A program made the translations under genes and the position numbers. A stretch of DNA of 64,000 nucleotides from Siderastrea radians. Taxonomy: Eukaryota; Cnidaria; Anthozoa; Scleractinia; Rhizangiidae. Below the pieces are notes generated by a model. It worked only from the letters and a program-made list of their open reading frames with translations, ran no database searches and had not been told where the DNA came from. The stretch is from contig OZ024897.1 of NCBI GenBank assembly GCA_964017195.1, positions 9,236,951 through 9,300,950 on the forward strand, written 5' to 3'. Positions 1-13,064 of this stretch are shown here, in pieces. How positions within the stretch are numbered: position 1 is the stretch's first letter; every line of letters begins with the position of its first letter.

Positions 1-1500
1 GTCCCAATTTTGCAAAAAAGTCGCAAAAGCCTTTTAAAAATTAAACCAACCCAAAATTATCATAAAAAGAAACGTGAACGCTAAAAACTCAAGGTTTCGA
101 CGACTCCATGTCACCATTTTTAAATGTAAATTTTGTGTTTAAAAAAATTTACATTCGAAAATGACGACGTAGAGTCACGTCGATACCTTGTGTTTTTATC
201 GCTTAATTATTTTTCTTTTAAAATGTTTTTCTAAATCTTCTGTGATAAGAAGCCTAAAATTATCCAGGATGTAAACCTCAGACACCAGTATGTGCTGCTA
301 GAAAGACACGCAGGATTGCGTGATGGCCAACCAAAGAATTTAATATTTACTCTGGCAAACAAAGTATGTATGGATACAGTTAGTTTGTGGTCCAATATGG
401 TCACGATGACAAAATGGATGTCCAGAAATCTCACTTTCTCTTTCGCTATATATACAGATGAACGTTTTGTGAAACATATTTCATTATCGAGGCTTGTTCG
501 GTGGCTAGTATTTATAATATCTCGCCAAGGCTGAGGGGGGCGATCGACAGGCCATTGAGATACAGCTGAGAGCAGGCGACACCCGGGGGGGCCTCCATAC
601 GAAAGTGACGGGGGTCGCTTAGGGGTGTAAATTGCAGATTTTGGTCTCACTAAGGATTTTCAGGACAGAAAGCCAATATTTTTACTCATACAGGTATCGC
701 TTTGGGTAGACAATGAATGGAAACTAAAGAGCTAAGACAGTGCTTCCAAAATCTAATAATAGAATACACAGTCGATGTAAACATCTTCAGTGCAATTTAA
801 ATCACCATAGCTCTTATTTGGTTGTCTGTCTTAGCATGGTCTCCTTTAGGGGTCAAATAAAGCCTGAACCAGATTGGTCTCCTCAGTTAGGGTTTTTTAA
901 TTCTAATTTTCCGACGAGTATCCCCGTCCCTTTCACATGGGATTCCCTCCCCTCCGGGAGGCCACAGCGTTCCAGACTAGTCATGCTAAGCTCAGTTATA
1001 AATTCACGCACAGAAGAAATCCATCCGAGAAGAGGTTTTAGAGGCTCCCACACGCGAATCATTGGAAAGAGAAGTTGATTTACCTGCTTCTGCTGTGGTT
1101 TGGTAGCTAAATTTCTCGCTTCTGATCGAGCAAAGTCCTTAGTCGTTTCTTGATACAGTAGTCTAACAGACTGAATATTAAACGACAGTGTTCAACATCA
1201 GTGTGAAGACAACTCACAAATAGCCTTTGGGAATGACCTTTGTATGCCTTGCGTCTGTTTTTTGACGTTTGGCGGATATAGAAGTGACATGAATTGTCAA
1301 CAACAATTTTATTTACTATTCTCTCAGGAGATGACATCGCAGAAAAAAAGAAAAGAAAAAACGAAAGAAAATAAACTTAGCAATAATGACAAAGAGAAAA
1401 ATTAGGAGAGGAAACGTGTAAAAGAAATAGCAAATGTACATCTATTTTTAGATATGAGGGTAAATTCATTTTCACAGTCAAATTAACAGCCTTGACCAAT
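1..1500. other. no gene recognised at the left edge
   Basis: AT-rich sequence with only short open frames, none with recognisable protein character. No repeat, RNA gene or transposon end could be defined here with confidence. A short stretch at about 1,510-1,610 begins the homology shared with 41,325-41,410 (see unit A and unit C). Confidence 0.5.
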
Positions 1501-1612
1501 ACCGTATCTATACAGTGTAAACCAGAAGCGTTTGTTCGATTTGATTTAGACCCATCTCCCAAAGGCAGTTCATGTATCACAATTATTGTGTACTTAGATT
1601 TCAAATGATTTA

Positions 1613-2078
1613 TACCGTATTTTCTTGATTTATCGCCGGGTTCAAATAAACGCCCCACGCCACCTTTATGTTACTGATTCTTATCAAAAATTAGTTATAG
1701 CAATTTTAAAAAGGTTAAAGAACCACTACAGTACTTCAGTTCAATTTATTGGGCTCATTCCAACCAGAGAAAGTTGGCAAATTGTACTCTACACGCTGTT
1801 GAGCACCCAATTCTCCCGCCTTGTTTTGAATTTTATCGACTACAGAAAAATATTGGTGACGTTTTATCCCTGTTCTACTTATGTCGTGCTATATTTAGGT
1901 GTAATTTTAATTTATCAACTTAAAATACTTAAGACCAAAAATTAAGACCATGAAAAATGATGAAAAATACCCCATTTTACTAAACGCCAGGCCCCGAATA
2001 ATCGCCGGGTTCAAATAAACGCCGGGTCTACGAGGCCTAGTTTAAACGCCCGCGACGTTTAATCGAGAAAATACGGTA
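1613..2078. mobile_element. MITE with TACCGTATTTTC ends
   Basis: Terminal inverted repeats are visible as TACCGTATTTTCTTGATT on the left and the reverse complement of AATCGAGAAAATACGGTA on the right, about 18 bp with one mismatch. Just inside each end lies a copy of a motif containing CGCCGGGTTCAAATAAACGCC-like sequence. The matching place in unit C lacks the insert. The flanks fit a TA target duplication, but this is ambiguous. No coding capacity is seen; the superfamily is not assigned. Confidence 0.65.
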
Positions 2079-2479
2079 AATGGGTTTTGTTTCCCCATGT
2101 ATTTGTTGTAGTTCAATTTATCCTCGGTTCAATTTTTATTTTCTTTTGTTTATATTCATTATCATATATTTACATAAAAAAGAACAAAGCAAAATAAAAA
2201 TAGAACCAAGGATAAAATTGAACTACAACATATTCATTTGTAATTTATCGTATTCTTCTTGTGTATCCCCTCACGAAACGTGTAATAAGAGCAAAAGTAT
2301 TTGCATACTTCAACAAAAACTCTAAACCCAAAACAAAATGGTACAACTGAAAATTTTTATAAGGTCACTGAAGAAAATCCTCTTATTTCCAAATCGCTGA
2401 TGATATCAACACTACTAATCCAGAATATTTTTTAAATACCATCTTTCATTTTTATTATTCTACAGAGTACTTGATGGGA

Positions 2480-3960
2480 ATTTCTACGTTTCTGGTTCAA
2501 AACTGCACTGAATTCAAAGCTAAGAACCTTTGCTCTAAGAACACCAAGGGGGGGGGGGAGGGTGGGAGGAGGGGTGCTTTGATTCCAGCATGTCTTTTAG
2601 CTTTTTAAGCAATACTGAAAATAGCTCCGTTTTAAAAGCTCCGACCGCATCGACCATCCACACCGACGTGCGACTTCACTTTTTTCAACCGTCGCAAAGG
2701 CGTGACTGTTATCGAAGCGAACATTTCTGTGAAACGTTATCCTTACACTTGTAGGGTCACAAGTTCAAGAAATTCGGGGCAACTGCAAGCATTGTTTGTT
2801 TCATTTGTGATATCAGTCGAGCAGTAGTCATTTCTTCTGCCGTTAGCATCAGGGCATACACTATGCATGTGTGCTATATATTTTACACTTCTCGAAGAAC
2901 CACAGTGATACATAAAAGTTTCCGCAAGATGTTCTTGTGCTTCCGGTAAGTTTTACGGACTCAACAGTTACAGCGAAGGATTATTCTAGAAGCTGAACAC
3001 ACGGGCGACGCAACTTACTTTCAACCCGGGAAGACGAGTCCTGTTGTTGAAGATATCTTCACCCGAGGAGTCAGAGATATCAGTCCTATCAAATAAAAAG
3101 AATTAAAGGAAACAACATTGAAAGCAAAAGGTGAGTTGATTTTCACGGATCTAGTTGGTGCAATTCAGTCCACCTCACGTAAAAGAGTCGTAAAAGGGGA
3201 TTTTCTGTTCTCGCCTCAAGCGCCTGATATACAAAAACTATATTGTCCACAAGCCCTCGGCGCCCTGGAATCCGAAATACTTTGCTCCTGACGGGAGTCA
3301 GCTATTTTTTTCGGATTTGATATCGTGCCGTTATGGGATGTGACGTTAAACTGGGCCCGTTATAGAACACCGTGCTAATGTGTCGCGCTCAGTCAGTCAC
3401 AGTTTGGACACGACTGACATCGTGCCTGGCATGATGTGGATCCCCGGGCCGGTGGATCGTTAATAGGCCCGTTTAAGAACTCTGTGCTGCTGTGTCGAAC
3501 TCAATCACAGTTTGGACATGACTGTAGAACTCTTGTGCTGCGCCACGACTCGTTCATTTCAGACTGTTTGTTTTTTCAAATAAAGTGTAGTTACGAATAT
3601 ACAGTACAACGTTTGCCACGGCTCACAGCGTACCCTACTCACATGCTACTCAACCTGCAAACCGCACGTCAGCAATAATTTGTGAATATTGCCACAGACG
3701 TCTGTATTCGCGCAAGGAATCGATAAAGTCATCATTTTATTACAGCAATGACGTTTTCTTTTAAAAATATTTATGTATCAATTGTAATTACTATTACTAG
3801 CGTACAAGAAGTCGGAAGTGTTGCGCTTTGCAAGCATTTAGTCACACAACCATTTTTAACTCGTGAGTGCGCTTGCGCAATGAACGGGTTATAGCACTGG
3901 ACAAATTTCACTCGATTAGTCGATGATCTCTAAACTTTATATTAATTTAATCGGAATTCA
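2480..3960. repeat. non-coding part of unit A with a 115-bp local direct repeat
   Basis: This stretch matches unit B at 27,550-28,900. It contains a local direct duplication: the block at about 3,350-3,420 recurs at about 3,465-3,535, both with a core like CACAGTTTGGACA. The same duplication is present in unit B at 28,565-28,720, so it predates the segmental duplication. No convincing coding exon is intact in unit A. Confidence 0.55.
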
Positions 3961-3990
3961 ATCGAATTCATGAATTATTTATATGCACAT

Positions 3991-4152
3991 GTCCTTCTTC
4001 TTCTTCTTCTTCTTCTTGTTCTTCTTCTTGTTCTTTTTCTTCAGCTTCTTCTTCTTCTTCTTCTTCTTCTTCTTCTTCAGCTTCTTCTTCTTCTTCTTCT
4101 TCTTCTTCTTCTTCAGCTTCTTCTTCTTCTTCTTCTTCTTCTTCTTCTTCTT
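3991..4152. repeat. (CTT)n microsatellite with CTTCAG interruptions
   Basis: About 160 bp of nearly pure CTT triplets, broken periodically by CAG. Poly-Leu, poly-Phe and poly-Glu open frames across it are artefacts of the repeat. The matching position in unit B (about 29,230) has only a few CTT triplets, so the tract expanded in unit A or collapsed in unit B after duplication. Confidence 0.95.
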
Positions 4153-4445
4153 TTACTTTCATTTTCACGTCTTTTTTTCTTGTTTTCAAGCTTATTTATT
4201 CTGTATAAAAACTTTTGATTATGTTCCACAGAACTCGCACCACACGCAATTCCTGAGAAAAAGATGCAAATTTAAGTGGTTTGAATGTAACGTCACGAAA
4301 TCTACTGCTTGAGAAAGTTAATTTTGTTCTAATTCTCGTCGCTAAAAGCCAAAAATAACACATCACACCGCGGCAGAGACTAATACCAATAAAATAACAT
4401 AATAAATTCGATTATTGACTCCGGGCTTTAATAAAGAGAGTTTAA

Positions 4446-5235
4446 TGCATCAGTCAATTCCAGCGGTGCCCATCCCCCCCCCGTGGCGAACTCCCGGGCA
4501 TTAGCATATTTTTTTAAAAAATGGCAAATTCCCGGGGGTGGGGACAAGTAAGTCCGTCAAATGCCCTGGGGTGGGACCAAAATAGAAGGCAAATGCCCCA
4601 CCCCCGGGATCATCTAGAAAGCAACACTGCTCAAGATTTTAATAATAAATCATAACGAAAAAAGTGTCACTCATCATTATTATCAATGCGCTTCGGTTAT
4701 TTTATACCTGTGCGTCTCCCCTTCCGTTGTTCATTTGTTTTCAAAATAATGATACTTTATTAATATCAATAACACGTTCATTTATTTGACATACACAGCT
4801 TATAAGTTTTTTATTAAATAAGCTATATTAAAAGAAATGCTTAAATAATTTCGAAGAACTGAAAATGCATGATCTGTATTTAACAAACGGCCAAAAACAT
4901 AAAATATTTTTACTAAACTGGTCACCTCGGATAGCTTAAAAATCCATATAGTACGTAGAATTAATTTCACTTCATACAGTATTTAATCAACAAACGACGA
5001 AATCAATCAGCGAACAGCAAAAAAGGAATGGAAGATCATGGACGACCTCAGACTGACTACACCGGAACGTGTTTCTCACCTTGTCAAATGCGCCGGGGTC
5101 GTCCCGGGGGTAGGCAAATGCCCGACCCCCGGGCAGTGATAAAATTTCAAATGCCCCACCCCCGGGATTAAAACGTGAGCAAATGCCCGACTAATGCCCA
5201 GGGGGGGATGGGCACTGCTGGAATTGACTGATGCA
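4446..5235. mobile_element. 790-bp MITE with TAA target duplication (PIF/Harbinger-like)
   Basis: Both ends carry TGCATCAGTCAATTCCAGC in inverted orientation, leading into CCCATCCCCCC and GGGCATT motifs. TAA lies directly outside each end (4,443-4,445 and 5,236-5,238). A three-base TAA duplication is typical of PIF/Harbinger elements, although the terminal bases are not the commonest for that group. The interior is GC-rich near the ends and AT-rich centrally, with no transposase frame. Unit B lacks the element at the matching place. A related element lies at 32,545-33,020. Confidence 0.75.
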
Positions 5236-5239
5236 TAAA

Positions 5240-7970
5240 ATAAACTAAGTAACGTAAACCGATACTAAATGGCTTCAAAATGTCGTGAGCACTAGCATTC
5301 TAGGGTCACAAGTCAAGCAGCTCTTTCCGGAGTTTACAACTGTGAATTCAAGGATTTATTTTACATTTGCATTCAAGAGTTAGCTGATAGAAGGCTTTGA
5401 TTGAAATACCTTTGGCGCAAGAGAAAATCAGACTGGTTGGGGAGCTGAGGTTTCGTTGTAATGATCTAATAAATTTTGAGCTCGGTGCAACTGAAGTTGC
5501 GTGGGGAGAACTAATGCTGATCGGTTTTATTCCCGCTATAGTAACGTCCCTCTGGATGGTTTTTCATATATCTAAGCTGTTGTTGCTTGACGTTTTCAAT
5601 CAAATTCTGCCTTCACTTCTACGTGCTTTATGCGTGGTACGTAGTGTAATTTTTCGTCATTTGATGAATTATTGACCCGAAATCAAGTTTTCGAGCACGT
5701 TAACATTTTTCAACAATATCGCAATTCAATGAGAATCCCCCCCAAAAAGGAGTTAATTCAGTCTCTCCTATACTTTTCAAGACTGGTAGAGATTAATATT
5801 TCAAAATTGACCGCAAATACCACGAGCCGTATGTAAGCTTTATATCAACATGCCGCTGAATTTCGAATCTGATAAGATGAAGGGGAAATTAATGTAGTAA
5901 TTGTTGGTCCTTTGAGGAGCCAATGTTTGCCCCTCGTTTTCTACATTAGTGGGTTCGGTATGGTTTCTAGAGGATTCGCTGATGGCTGCATAGAGTCCTG
6001 TACTAACCGATGCAATGCCTTTCAACCGCATTTCAGCCAGTCTTTAGGTTTCCGAAACCATTAACCTTCCATTAGCACACTCATAAACTGACGCCGTATT
6101 ACATCATAATAGAACAACAAAATGTCTCTTTTCGTCTCTTCTTAAAAGAACAAATTATCCCATTCGTGTTTCCTGTTTTATGTTGTTAAAACAATCGTTT
6201 CTATGTATCTATTGAATAATAATCGGCAATGGACAGAAGACGCAAAGGTAAATTGAATGTTCCAAAACAGAATTTCGTTTTCAATCACGTGAGCAAGATC
6301 AAACGTTGCACCATACAAGAGAATTGTGTAACCAAACTGGAAATCGCCTGTTTTCATCAACTGTGTTTGCTTCACAGTCGACACAAGTATAATCACGATA
6401 TGCTACTGACAAAAGCCTATTCTAAGAACACATTGCTGTTTGCTGTAAGTTAACACTATTTCTCTTAAAGAGCCATATTCACCCTTGATGCTTTGCGCGC
6501 CGGGGTACACTTTTTCACTACATTTTTAGGCGGCCGTCGTGCGCATGCGCACTTCGCCGTCTTATAAAATGGACGTTTCCTGTTTTTCATTTTCGTCGTC
6601 GTCGTCGTCGTCGTCCGTCAGTTCACTTAGTCCTCTTGGGGTCGCGCGGCCTCTGAACAATGGCCTTGCTGTTATAATGACGCAAACAGATAAACTTTTA
6701 GTGACCACTTAAAACGCATTCCATTTTATCAGTTTTGAAGACCAATCTCTCAAATACCGGAGACTCTCCTCGTGAATAAACAATAACGTGACCTTTGCTG
6801 AAGATTTTGAAGTTGAAGTTTTCATCTATGGTCGCAGAAAAACATTATAGCTTGTTTTGCTAGCTTTGAATCTTCAATACAATTTTCTCTTTTTATTATA
6901 GTGTCCATTTTCTCGATTTCGGGAAATAGGTCACTGGATTCCCGTAAATATCTGAATTTCGCTGCCTTCAGTGATGAGGCTAATGAAATTTGCAAAATGA
7001 AAATGGACCTTTGAACGACAATTGCATGGCTGTTATCACAATAGGTTGCAAGTAGCCTGCACTCGTGTCGTTAAGATCCAAATGGAGCCCTTGCCTGAAG
7101 GCTGAAACATTTGTCGTGAATGCCTAAGGGCCGTACTTCACGATATCACGGTTTGCGAACGACCTATTTCTCCAGGAAAAGCTACAGGGTTTTCTCACCG
7201 ATTGCAAAGGCGAACAAAACAAAGATCTCAAGTTGCTATTGATTTTATCAGTTTCCAAAACCAATTTGTCAAATACCGGGCAATCTCCTCGTGAATACCG
7301 TAGTAATCTGTCACAGTAATACGTTTATATAGATTTAATTCCTTTCATACCGGAAGTGCAAATTGTCCATAACAGGTCACCGGAAACCAAGAACTACAAT
7401 TTTTGTTTTTGTTTTGTTTTTGTTTTTTTTTTGCTTTTTTCCTAAGGAAAAGGGGAGGGGGGTGAGAGACTATCGACCGCCTATAAATTCTTCAGAATTT
7501 CTTGTTCATATATGAAAAACCGCCATTTTCGTGATTATTGTGAAGTCTCATTTGTATCTTCTTCTATCCCTTCCGTTATCGATCTAAAAGTATCAGTATG
7601 AATTTTGAGTTGATATTTAGGTGACTTCGTATCGATTTCGTTGCATGTTTTCGAATTGTGAAGTGTTTTCGCAGATCTGTTTAGATTGAATGTCTCGGGA
7701 GGTTAAGGAAAGCCGACGGGAAGAGCAAGTCAGTTCCGGGCTTTGCCAAAGTTATACGGCTGATGGAGTCAGTGTTTTAGATGTGGAGGGAAAGGAAAAT
7801 GTCCTTGGGTCTTAGCAATACTACTTACAGTGCATTTGCTGAAATTCTGCTGCATTCATTGCCGGATGTAAACAGAAAGGAAAGTTTCGAGGAAAAAAGG
7901 GATATTTTGTCTTATAGGGAGTGTCCACCGACGTAGCAGTCGGTTGATCCACGTTTTATGGTGTTATGTC
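5240..7970. other. no gene recognised; contains a spaced direct repeat
   Basis: The first 750 bp match unit B (34,740-35,210) and contain only short frames. Further on, a block of about 60 bp at 6,721-6,780 recurs at 7,240-7,300 (shared core CTCCTCGTGAATA) roughly 520 bp apart. A GTC triplet run lies at 6,595-6,616. From about 6,000 this segment has no counterpart in unit B, so it is either an insertion in A or a deletion in B. Confidence 0.5.
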
Positions 7971-7994
7971 TTGTTATGTACTTCTTATAGTGTA

Positions 7995-8290
7995 TTATAG
8001 TACAACGCTAAATTTTGGCGTACTCCCATTGGTCAAAATCGATCACATGACGCGAAAGTGTCTCTCCTCAACTGGCGCCTATTAGCACATAGTGCCCGAT
8101 TTTGGCAATTTTCGCTCAAAACTTAGCGTTGTACAACAAAAGCAATAGAGTCCTTCTGTCTCAGGCCCTATGTGTGATAGGTTCCGTCGGAAATTTGATG
8201 TTCAAACTTCATATAAGCCCTCGAACTACGTTCTCAGGCTAATATTTGTGATGAACATCAAATTTCCTCGGGCAACCTATGACACGAGAG
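7995..8290. repeat. two adjacent foldback repeats
   Basis: At 8,010-8,136 GTACAACGCTAAATTTTGG-like sequence is answered by its inverted partner CAAAACTTAGCGTTGTAC. At 8,171-8,287 an arm containing GGAAATTTGATGTTCA is answered by TGAACATCAAATTTCC, flanked by GTGATAGGTT and AACCTATGACAC. Both look like small non-autonomous foldback elements. No coding content. Confidence 0.6.
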
Positions 8291-8462
8291 TGCCTTCCAC
8301 AGAAGAACTCTATTGTTTAATTAGGGTAGGCGATGTTGTAGCCGTTAATTTGAGATGTATCACCTTATCAATCGATAATGCTCTTGATGGGATGTTAACG
8401 AGCCTCCTTGTTTTGTGTCACTATGACTACACGAAATGTCATTGGCTGCTGCAGAAAGGAGA

Positions 8463-8496
8463 ACAAGTTGTACTATCAAGTAGTACAACTTGTCCC
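8463..8496. repeat. short perfect hairpin
   Basis: ACAAGTTGTACTA and its exact reverse complement are separated by about 5 bp. It lies between the foldback repeats and the CGACCGAT array. No U-run or nearby gene supports a terminator role. Confidence 0.6.
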
Positions 8497-8544
8497 TTGT
8501 TTAGCAATAAAAACAGTTTGCGTTTTTGACTCGTTGACTTCGAG

Positions 8545-8885
8545 TAGACTGTTTTCGGTGACCGACATGTCTACCGAGTATCGACCGATGTATCGACCGA
8601 TAGTGTTCACCGAGTTTTGGTCGACAACAGGCGTTTCCGATTGACGACTGATACACCACCGATACGTTACCGATACTTGACCGACGGTTCACCGATATAT
8701 TGCCGACACAATACCGATGCTATCGCGACCGACTCCCGGTCGGTCTGTCGAACGACGGTTGACTGATGATCGGTCGATACGTCGGCCGTATCGTATAGCG
8801 ACCGACACTCGACCGACACCCGGCCGATATATCGACCGATATGTCGACCGACAGTCGACCGAGGTGTCGACCGCTACGTCGGTGG
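8545..8885. repeat. CGACCGAT-rich minisatellite
   Basis: About 340 bp dense in irregular copies of GACCGATA, CGACCGAT and their inverted forms, giving long shadow frames on both strands. Spacing is variable, so this is a degenerate minisatellite and not a clean array. It has no counterpart in unit B. Confidence 0.8.
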
Positions 8886-8889
8886 ACAT

Positions 8890-9955
8890 CCTCTATAAGA
8901 CACAAGATCCGAAGTTTTCGACTTGCGCTGTTTTGCTCGTGTCGGCCTTAATTGTATGCTCACTATTCCTCATACGTGTCAGCGTTTTTACTATTTGCTT
9001 TTGTCTTATTTTTATAAAGTGTGGAAGTGGCTGCTTTCAGGCTTTAGTTTTACGTTCATCGACATTGATCGATCGATCGGGAGCATTAGTAGATCCACAC
9101 GCGTTGACTTCCAAGTCAGAACTTGAGTAATTTTCTCCAGTAGCATCTAGCGATGAAGATATTTTCATTTTCAGAGGCTATTACTACACATATGAGCTCG
9201 CTGGAAGGCCAGCGCGACGCGCTGTAATATGCAAAAGTCCGCTAAACGCGCCAGCCAAACTCGAGAAACTGTCTCAAAACAAAACACAAGCAAGCAAAGC
9301 ACTTCGGGTGACAATGGCCCTTTTAATTTACCGCAACATATTGAAAAATCATTGAAGATCTCGTGAACATCAGCGAATCCACAGGACAGCTTACGAAAAC
9401 AACCACAGGAATTTGCTCAGAAATGCCCTCAACTCCACTACAATATCTCGTTGTTGCTATCGCAACCATGAGATAAAAACGCGAAAAACTACTCGGACTA
9501 GGATTGACAGAGTCTAGGAACTGATAGTCCACTAATAGCCTCGGAAATCGTCGTTTAAGTATGGAGTAAATGCAGAAGAATACTTACAACACAGATGAGG
9601 AGAAACAAACGCCAGGGGAACTTGCTCGCCCGCAGACCTATTCTTGACAGTGATAAGCGGCACGTGTTTGTATATACGTGAGAAACAGCTCGAAAGCCAC
9701 ATCCTTGTGGACTTCCAACTGGTATGAATGATGTGTGCCCGAGAAAGTCCTGGAGATGAGGTGTTTTTTTTTGTACAATACGTGAAGGTTATATTTTGAA
9801 ATATACATCGACAGTTTGTACCTATATACTTAGTTCTAGCAAAGATATTAGTCTTACGCTGCTTATCGCATTTTGCTTCAGACATGACATAAAACTAAGC
9901 GTCACGAATTCTACAAGAAAAATTTAATATAAGCCAGTGCAAAATCCTCTCTACA
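8890..9955. other. no gene recognised
   Basis: Mixed unique sequence with short open frames and a GATCGATCGATC run near 9,066. No domain, repeat or splice-supported exon is evident. Confidence 0.45.
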
Positions 9956-9974
9956 TGCCAAAATCCATCAACCC

Positions 9975-10030
9975 TTTCATCAGGCCCTCCGTCCATTCCG
10001 TCCGTTCATCCGTCCGTCCATCCATCTGTC
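9975..10030. repeat. CCGTCCATC minisatellite
   Basis: Tandem CCGTCCRTYC-type motifs. The same motif stands at 35,650-35,765 in unit B, at the matching distance upstream of the kinase gene, so it belongs to the duplicated 5' flank. Confidence 0.7.
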
Positions 10031-11608
10031 AAGTCGTTTGTCCATTTTATTTAAATACCTTAATAAATAAATTTATCTATTAAGTTGCAAGTCAGATAGA
10101 AAAAAGTCAACTAAAGGAACCTTACCGAGAAGAGGTGGGAGTGAAACGTTGAGCAATGATTTACTGAACTGCGATCGAAGCAGTTGAAAACAAACGATCA
10201 TTATATTTGAGCACGTAGTTTTTGCTAATTAAAAAGTTTTTGTTTTTTAATATTCCATCTATGAACCAAGAAACGTGCGCAGAAAATGTATTAAATTATG
10301 ATCACTATTAGAGTTGCTATCAGATTTATATTTGAGTGCAATAATTTGAACGGAACACCCACTGCATAACTTTCAGATACAAGCACTGAACTGAAAAGAC
10401 AGTTGATGTCAACTGAAGAAGCAGGAGGGAATGTGTGCAGGGGAAGAGTAATTGGTTGACTTCCGATTACAGATATAGTACCCTTACATCAACAAGATAC
10501 TGGACTGCCAGGGAAGTTGAATACAAAGGGGAAAAATTGGAAAGATGGGACAAAAAGTGACTCAACCTGAACGACTGCAAGAAAACGACACAGATTGTGC
10601 AACCTCACACGTGCAACAAAAAAGAACAAAAAGACAAAAAGAACAATTAAGACAGGAAAAACAACTAGTCGCTGATCTACAGAGCCGGTTGAAAACAAAA
10701 GAGCAAGAACGGATTCCCTTGAGAGAACAGCTCAATGAATTTCAAGGGCAAGGAGAGCTATTACCGGTAAGAGAAGAACATCAACAAGTTGCTAATCTGC
10801 AAAGTCAGTCGAAAACAAACAAACAAGAACTGATTACGATGAGGGAACAACTGAAAGAATTTCGAGGCCAAGGAAACCCAATAAGAGAAGAAAAACAACG
10901 AGTTTCTGAACTACAATGCCGGTTAAGAACAAATGAAAAAGAACCGACCACAATGAGAGAACAACTGAGTGAATTTCAAAGACATGTACAAGGAGAGCTA
11001 TTAAGAGACGGGAACAACAACGAGTTACCGAACTGCAAAGTCAGTTGAAAACAAACGAGCAAGAACTGATTACAATGAGAAAACAACTGAGCGAATTGCA
11101 AGAACAAGGAGAGCGATTAAGAGAAGAAAAACAACGAGTCACTGCGCTGCTGTTAAGACTGTTAAGAACAAACGAACAAGCGCGGTTTACAATGAGAGAC
11201 CAACTGAGCACATTTCAAGGGCAAGGATAGCTATTAAGAGAGGAACAACAACGACTTACTGAACTCCAAAGCCTGTTGAAGACAAAGGAACAAGAACTGA
11301 TTGTAATGAGGAAACAACTGAGTGAATTCCAAAGACAAGGAGAGCTATTAAGAGAGGAACAACAACGAGTTACCGAACTAGAAAGTCAGTTGAAAACAAA
11401 CGAACACGAACTGATTACAATGAGAGAACAACTGAAAGAATTTCAAGGCCAAGGGGATCTATTAAGGAGAGAACAACAAAGAGTCAACGAATTACAAAGT
11501 CAGTCAAGAACAAAGGAACAAGAACTGATTACAATGAGGGAACAACTGAGCGAATTTCAAGAACAAGGAGAGCTATTAAGAGAAGAACAACAAAGAGTCA
11601 ATGAAATA

Positions 11609-11938
11609 GAGATCTTTCACATAACTCCAGCAAGAGCCACTATGGTGCAAAAGTCCACTAAATATGTAAAATACACGGTTTGTTTTCCCATGGGTAACTT
11701 TTCCTTTATTTGCGGCACGCACGAATAGAACCATCAAATAAAACACGAATTCTGTGACAAAAAGCATGAAAATAAAATGCTTTTTGTCACACAATTCGTG
11801 TTTTATTTGATAGTACTACTATTCGTGCGTGCCGCAAATAAAGGAAAAGTTACCCATGGGAAAACAAACCGTGTATTTTACATATTTAGTGGACTTTTGC
11901 ACCATAGTGGCTCTTGTTGGAGTTATGTGAAAGATCTC
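11609..11938. mobile_element. 330-bp palindromic MITE with TA target duplication
   Basis: Left arm GAGATCTTTCACATAACTCC is matched by an inverted arm of more than 100 bp at the right end, and the centre (CAAATAAAACACGAATT and partner) is palindromic too, so nearly the whole element can fold on itself. TA stands at both outer edges (11,607-11,608 and 11,939-11,940). It interrupts the coiled-coil repeats of kinase copy A and is absent from copy B. A TA duplication fits Tc1/mariner-like mobilisation, but no transposase is encoded. Confidence 0.85.
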
Positions 11939-13064
11939 TAATACAAACTCTTCTAAGACGGGAACAACAACGGGCCGGTGGATTAGAGAGCCGTTTAAGA
12001 ACAAAAGAACAAGAACTGATCACAATGAGCATCGAACAATTACAATTTTAATTGTAATTCTTAAAAGAATGGAACAACAAAGAGTCAATGAATTACAAAT
12101 TCTTCTAAGCCGATGGGAACAGCAACGGGTCAGTGAATTACAAAGTCGTTTAAGAACAAAAGAACAAGAACTGATTACAATGAAAGACCAATTAAGTGAA
12201 GTTCGAGGACAAGAAAAACTATTAAGAGCAGCACAACAACGAGTTACTGAACTAGAGAGTCAGTTGAAAACAAGGGGGCAAGAACTGAGACAACAACTGA
12301 ATGAATTTCAGAGACAAGAACTGCGACTAATGGAGGAACAACAACAAGTCGCTCACCTGCAAGTCCAGTTGAGATCAAACGAACAAACGAACATTCAGTT
12401 GAGAGAACAACTAAACACAAGAAGAACATTTAACAGTGCAACGACAACGACGCGAGGAATTACAAAGTCAGTTGAGTACAAATGAGCAAGAATTGACAAC
12501 AATGAGAGAACAATTAATTGAAACACAACAGCGTGAGACTGAGCTAACAAGAACTCTTTTAGAATATCAACGTGACATTCCACGTGACTGGATCCTTAAC
12601 AGGAATGAAATTCATCTCACAAGTCACGAGCTCGGCCGAGGAGCCTGGGGTAGAATTTGTCGGGGAAAATTTCGTGGCTGTGACGTCGCAGTAAAACAAA
12701 TGTACGAAGCCCTTATCTCAGATCACAGCAGAGTGTTGTTTGAGATATACCAGGCACGATTTACGACCACGTTTTCAGTGTAAGGTTTCATGTAAGGCCC
12801 TTACAACCTTACAGCCTTTTACTTATTAAGTAAAGGTATAAGACTTTATTTCTTTTCTTAACGCAAGCGACACAAAAAGGTGACAACACACACCAGATCT
12901 CTCCTTGATTAGCCGTTGCCATGGCAACCGCCTTTGTACGCTGCTGTTTGTAGACCATTTTTTTGGGGGGGGGATGGGGGCGGGGGGTGGGAATGAAAGC
13001 CAGTTGAAGTCCAGTGAAATGTCAGAGCAGGAGTGGTTGGCACCTTTGTCGTTTTATTCTTGGA

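Noticed and set aside
231..650. 139-residue minus-strand frame near the left edge
   Set aside because: No domain, splice site, repeat or conservation could be seen to support it; its antisense frame is equally open.
3968..4312. Poly-Leu, poly-Phe and poly-Glu frames
   Set aside because: Produced by the (CTT)n microsatellite; the matching position in unit B lacks the tract and any such frame.
10545..12783. Treating the several coiled-coil frames as separate small genes
   Set aside because: They align in order with one continuous gene in copy B; the breaks are frameshifts, one stop codon and a MITE.
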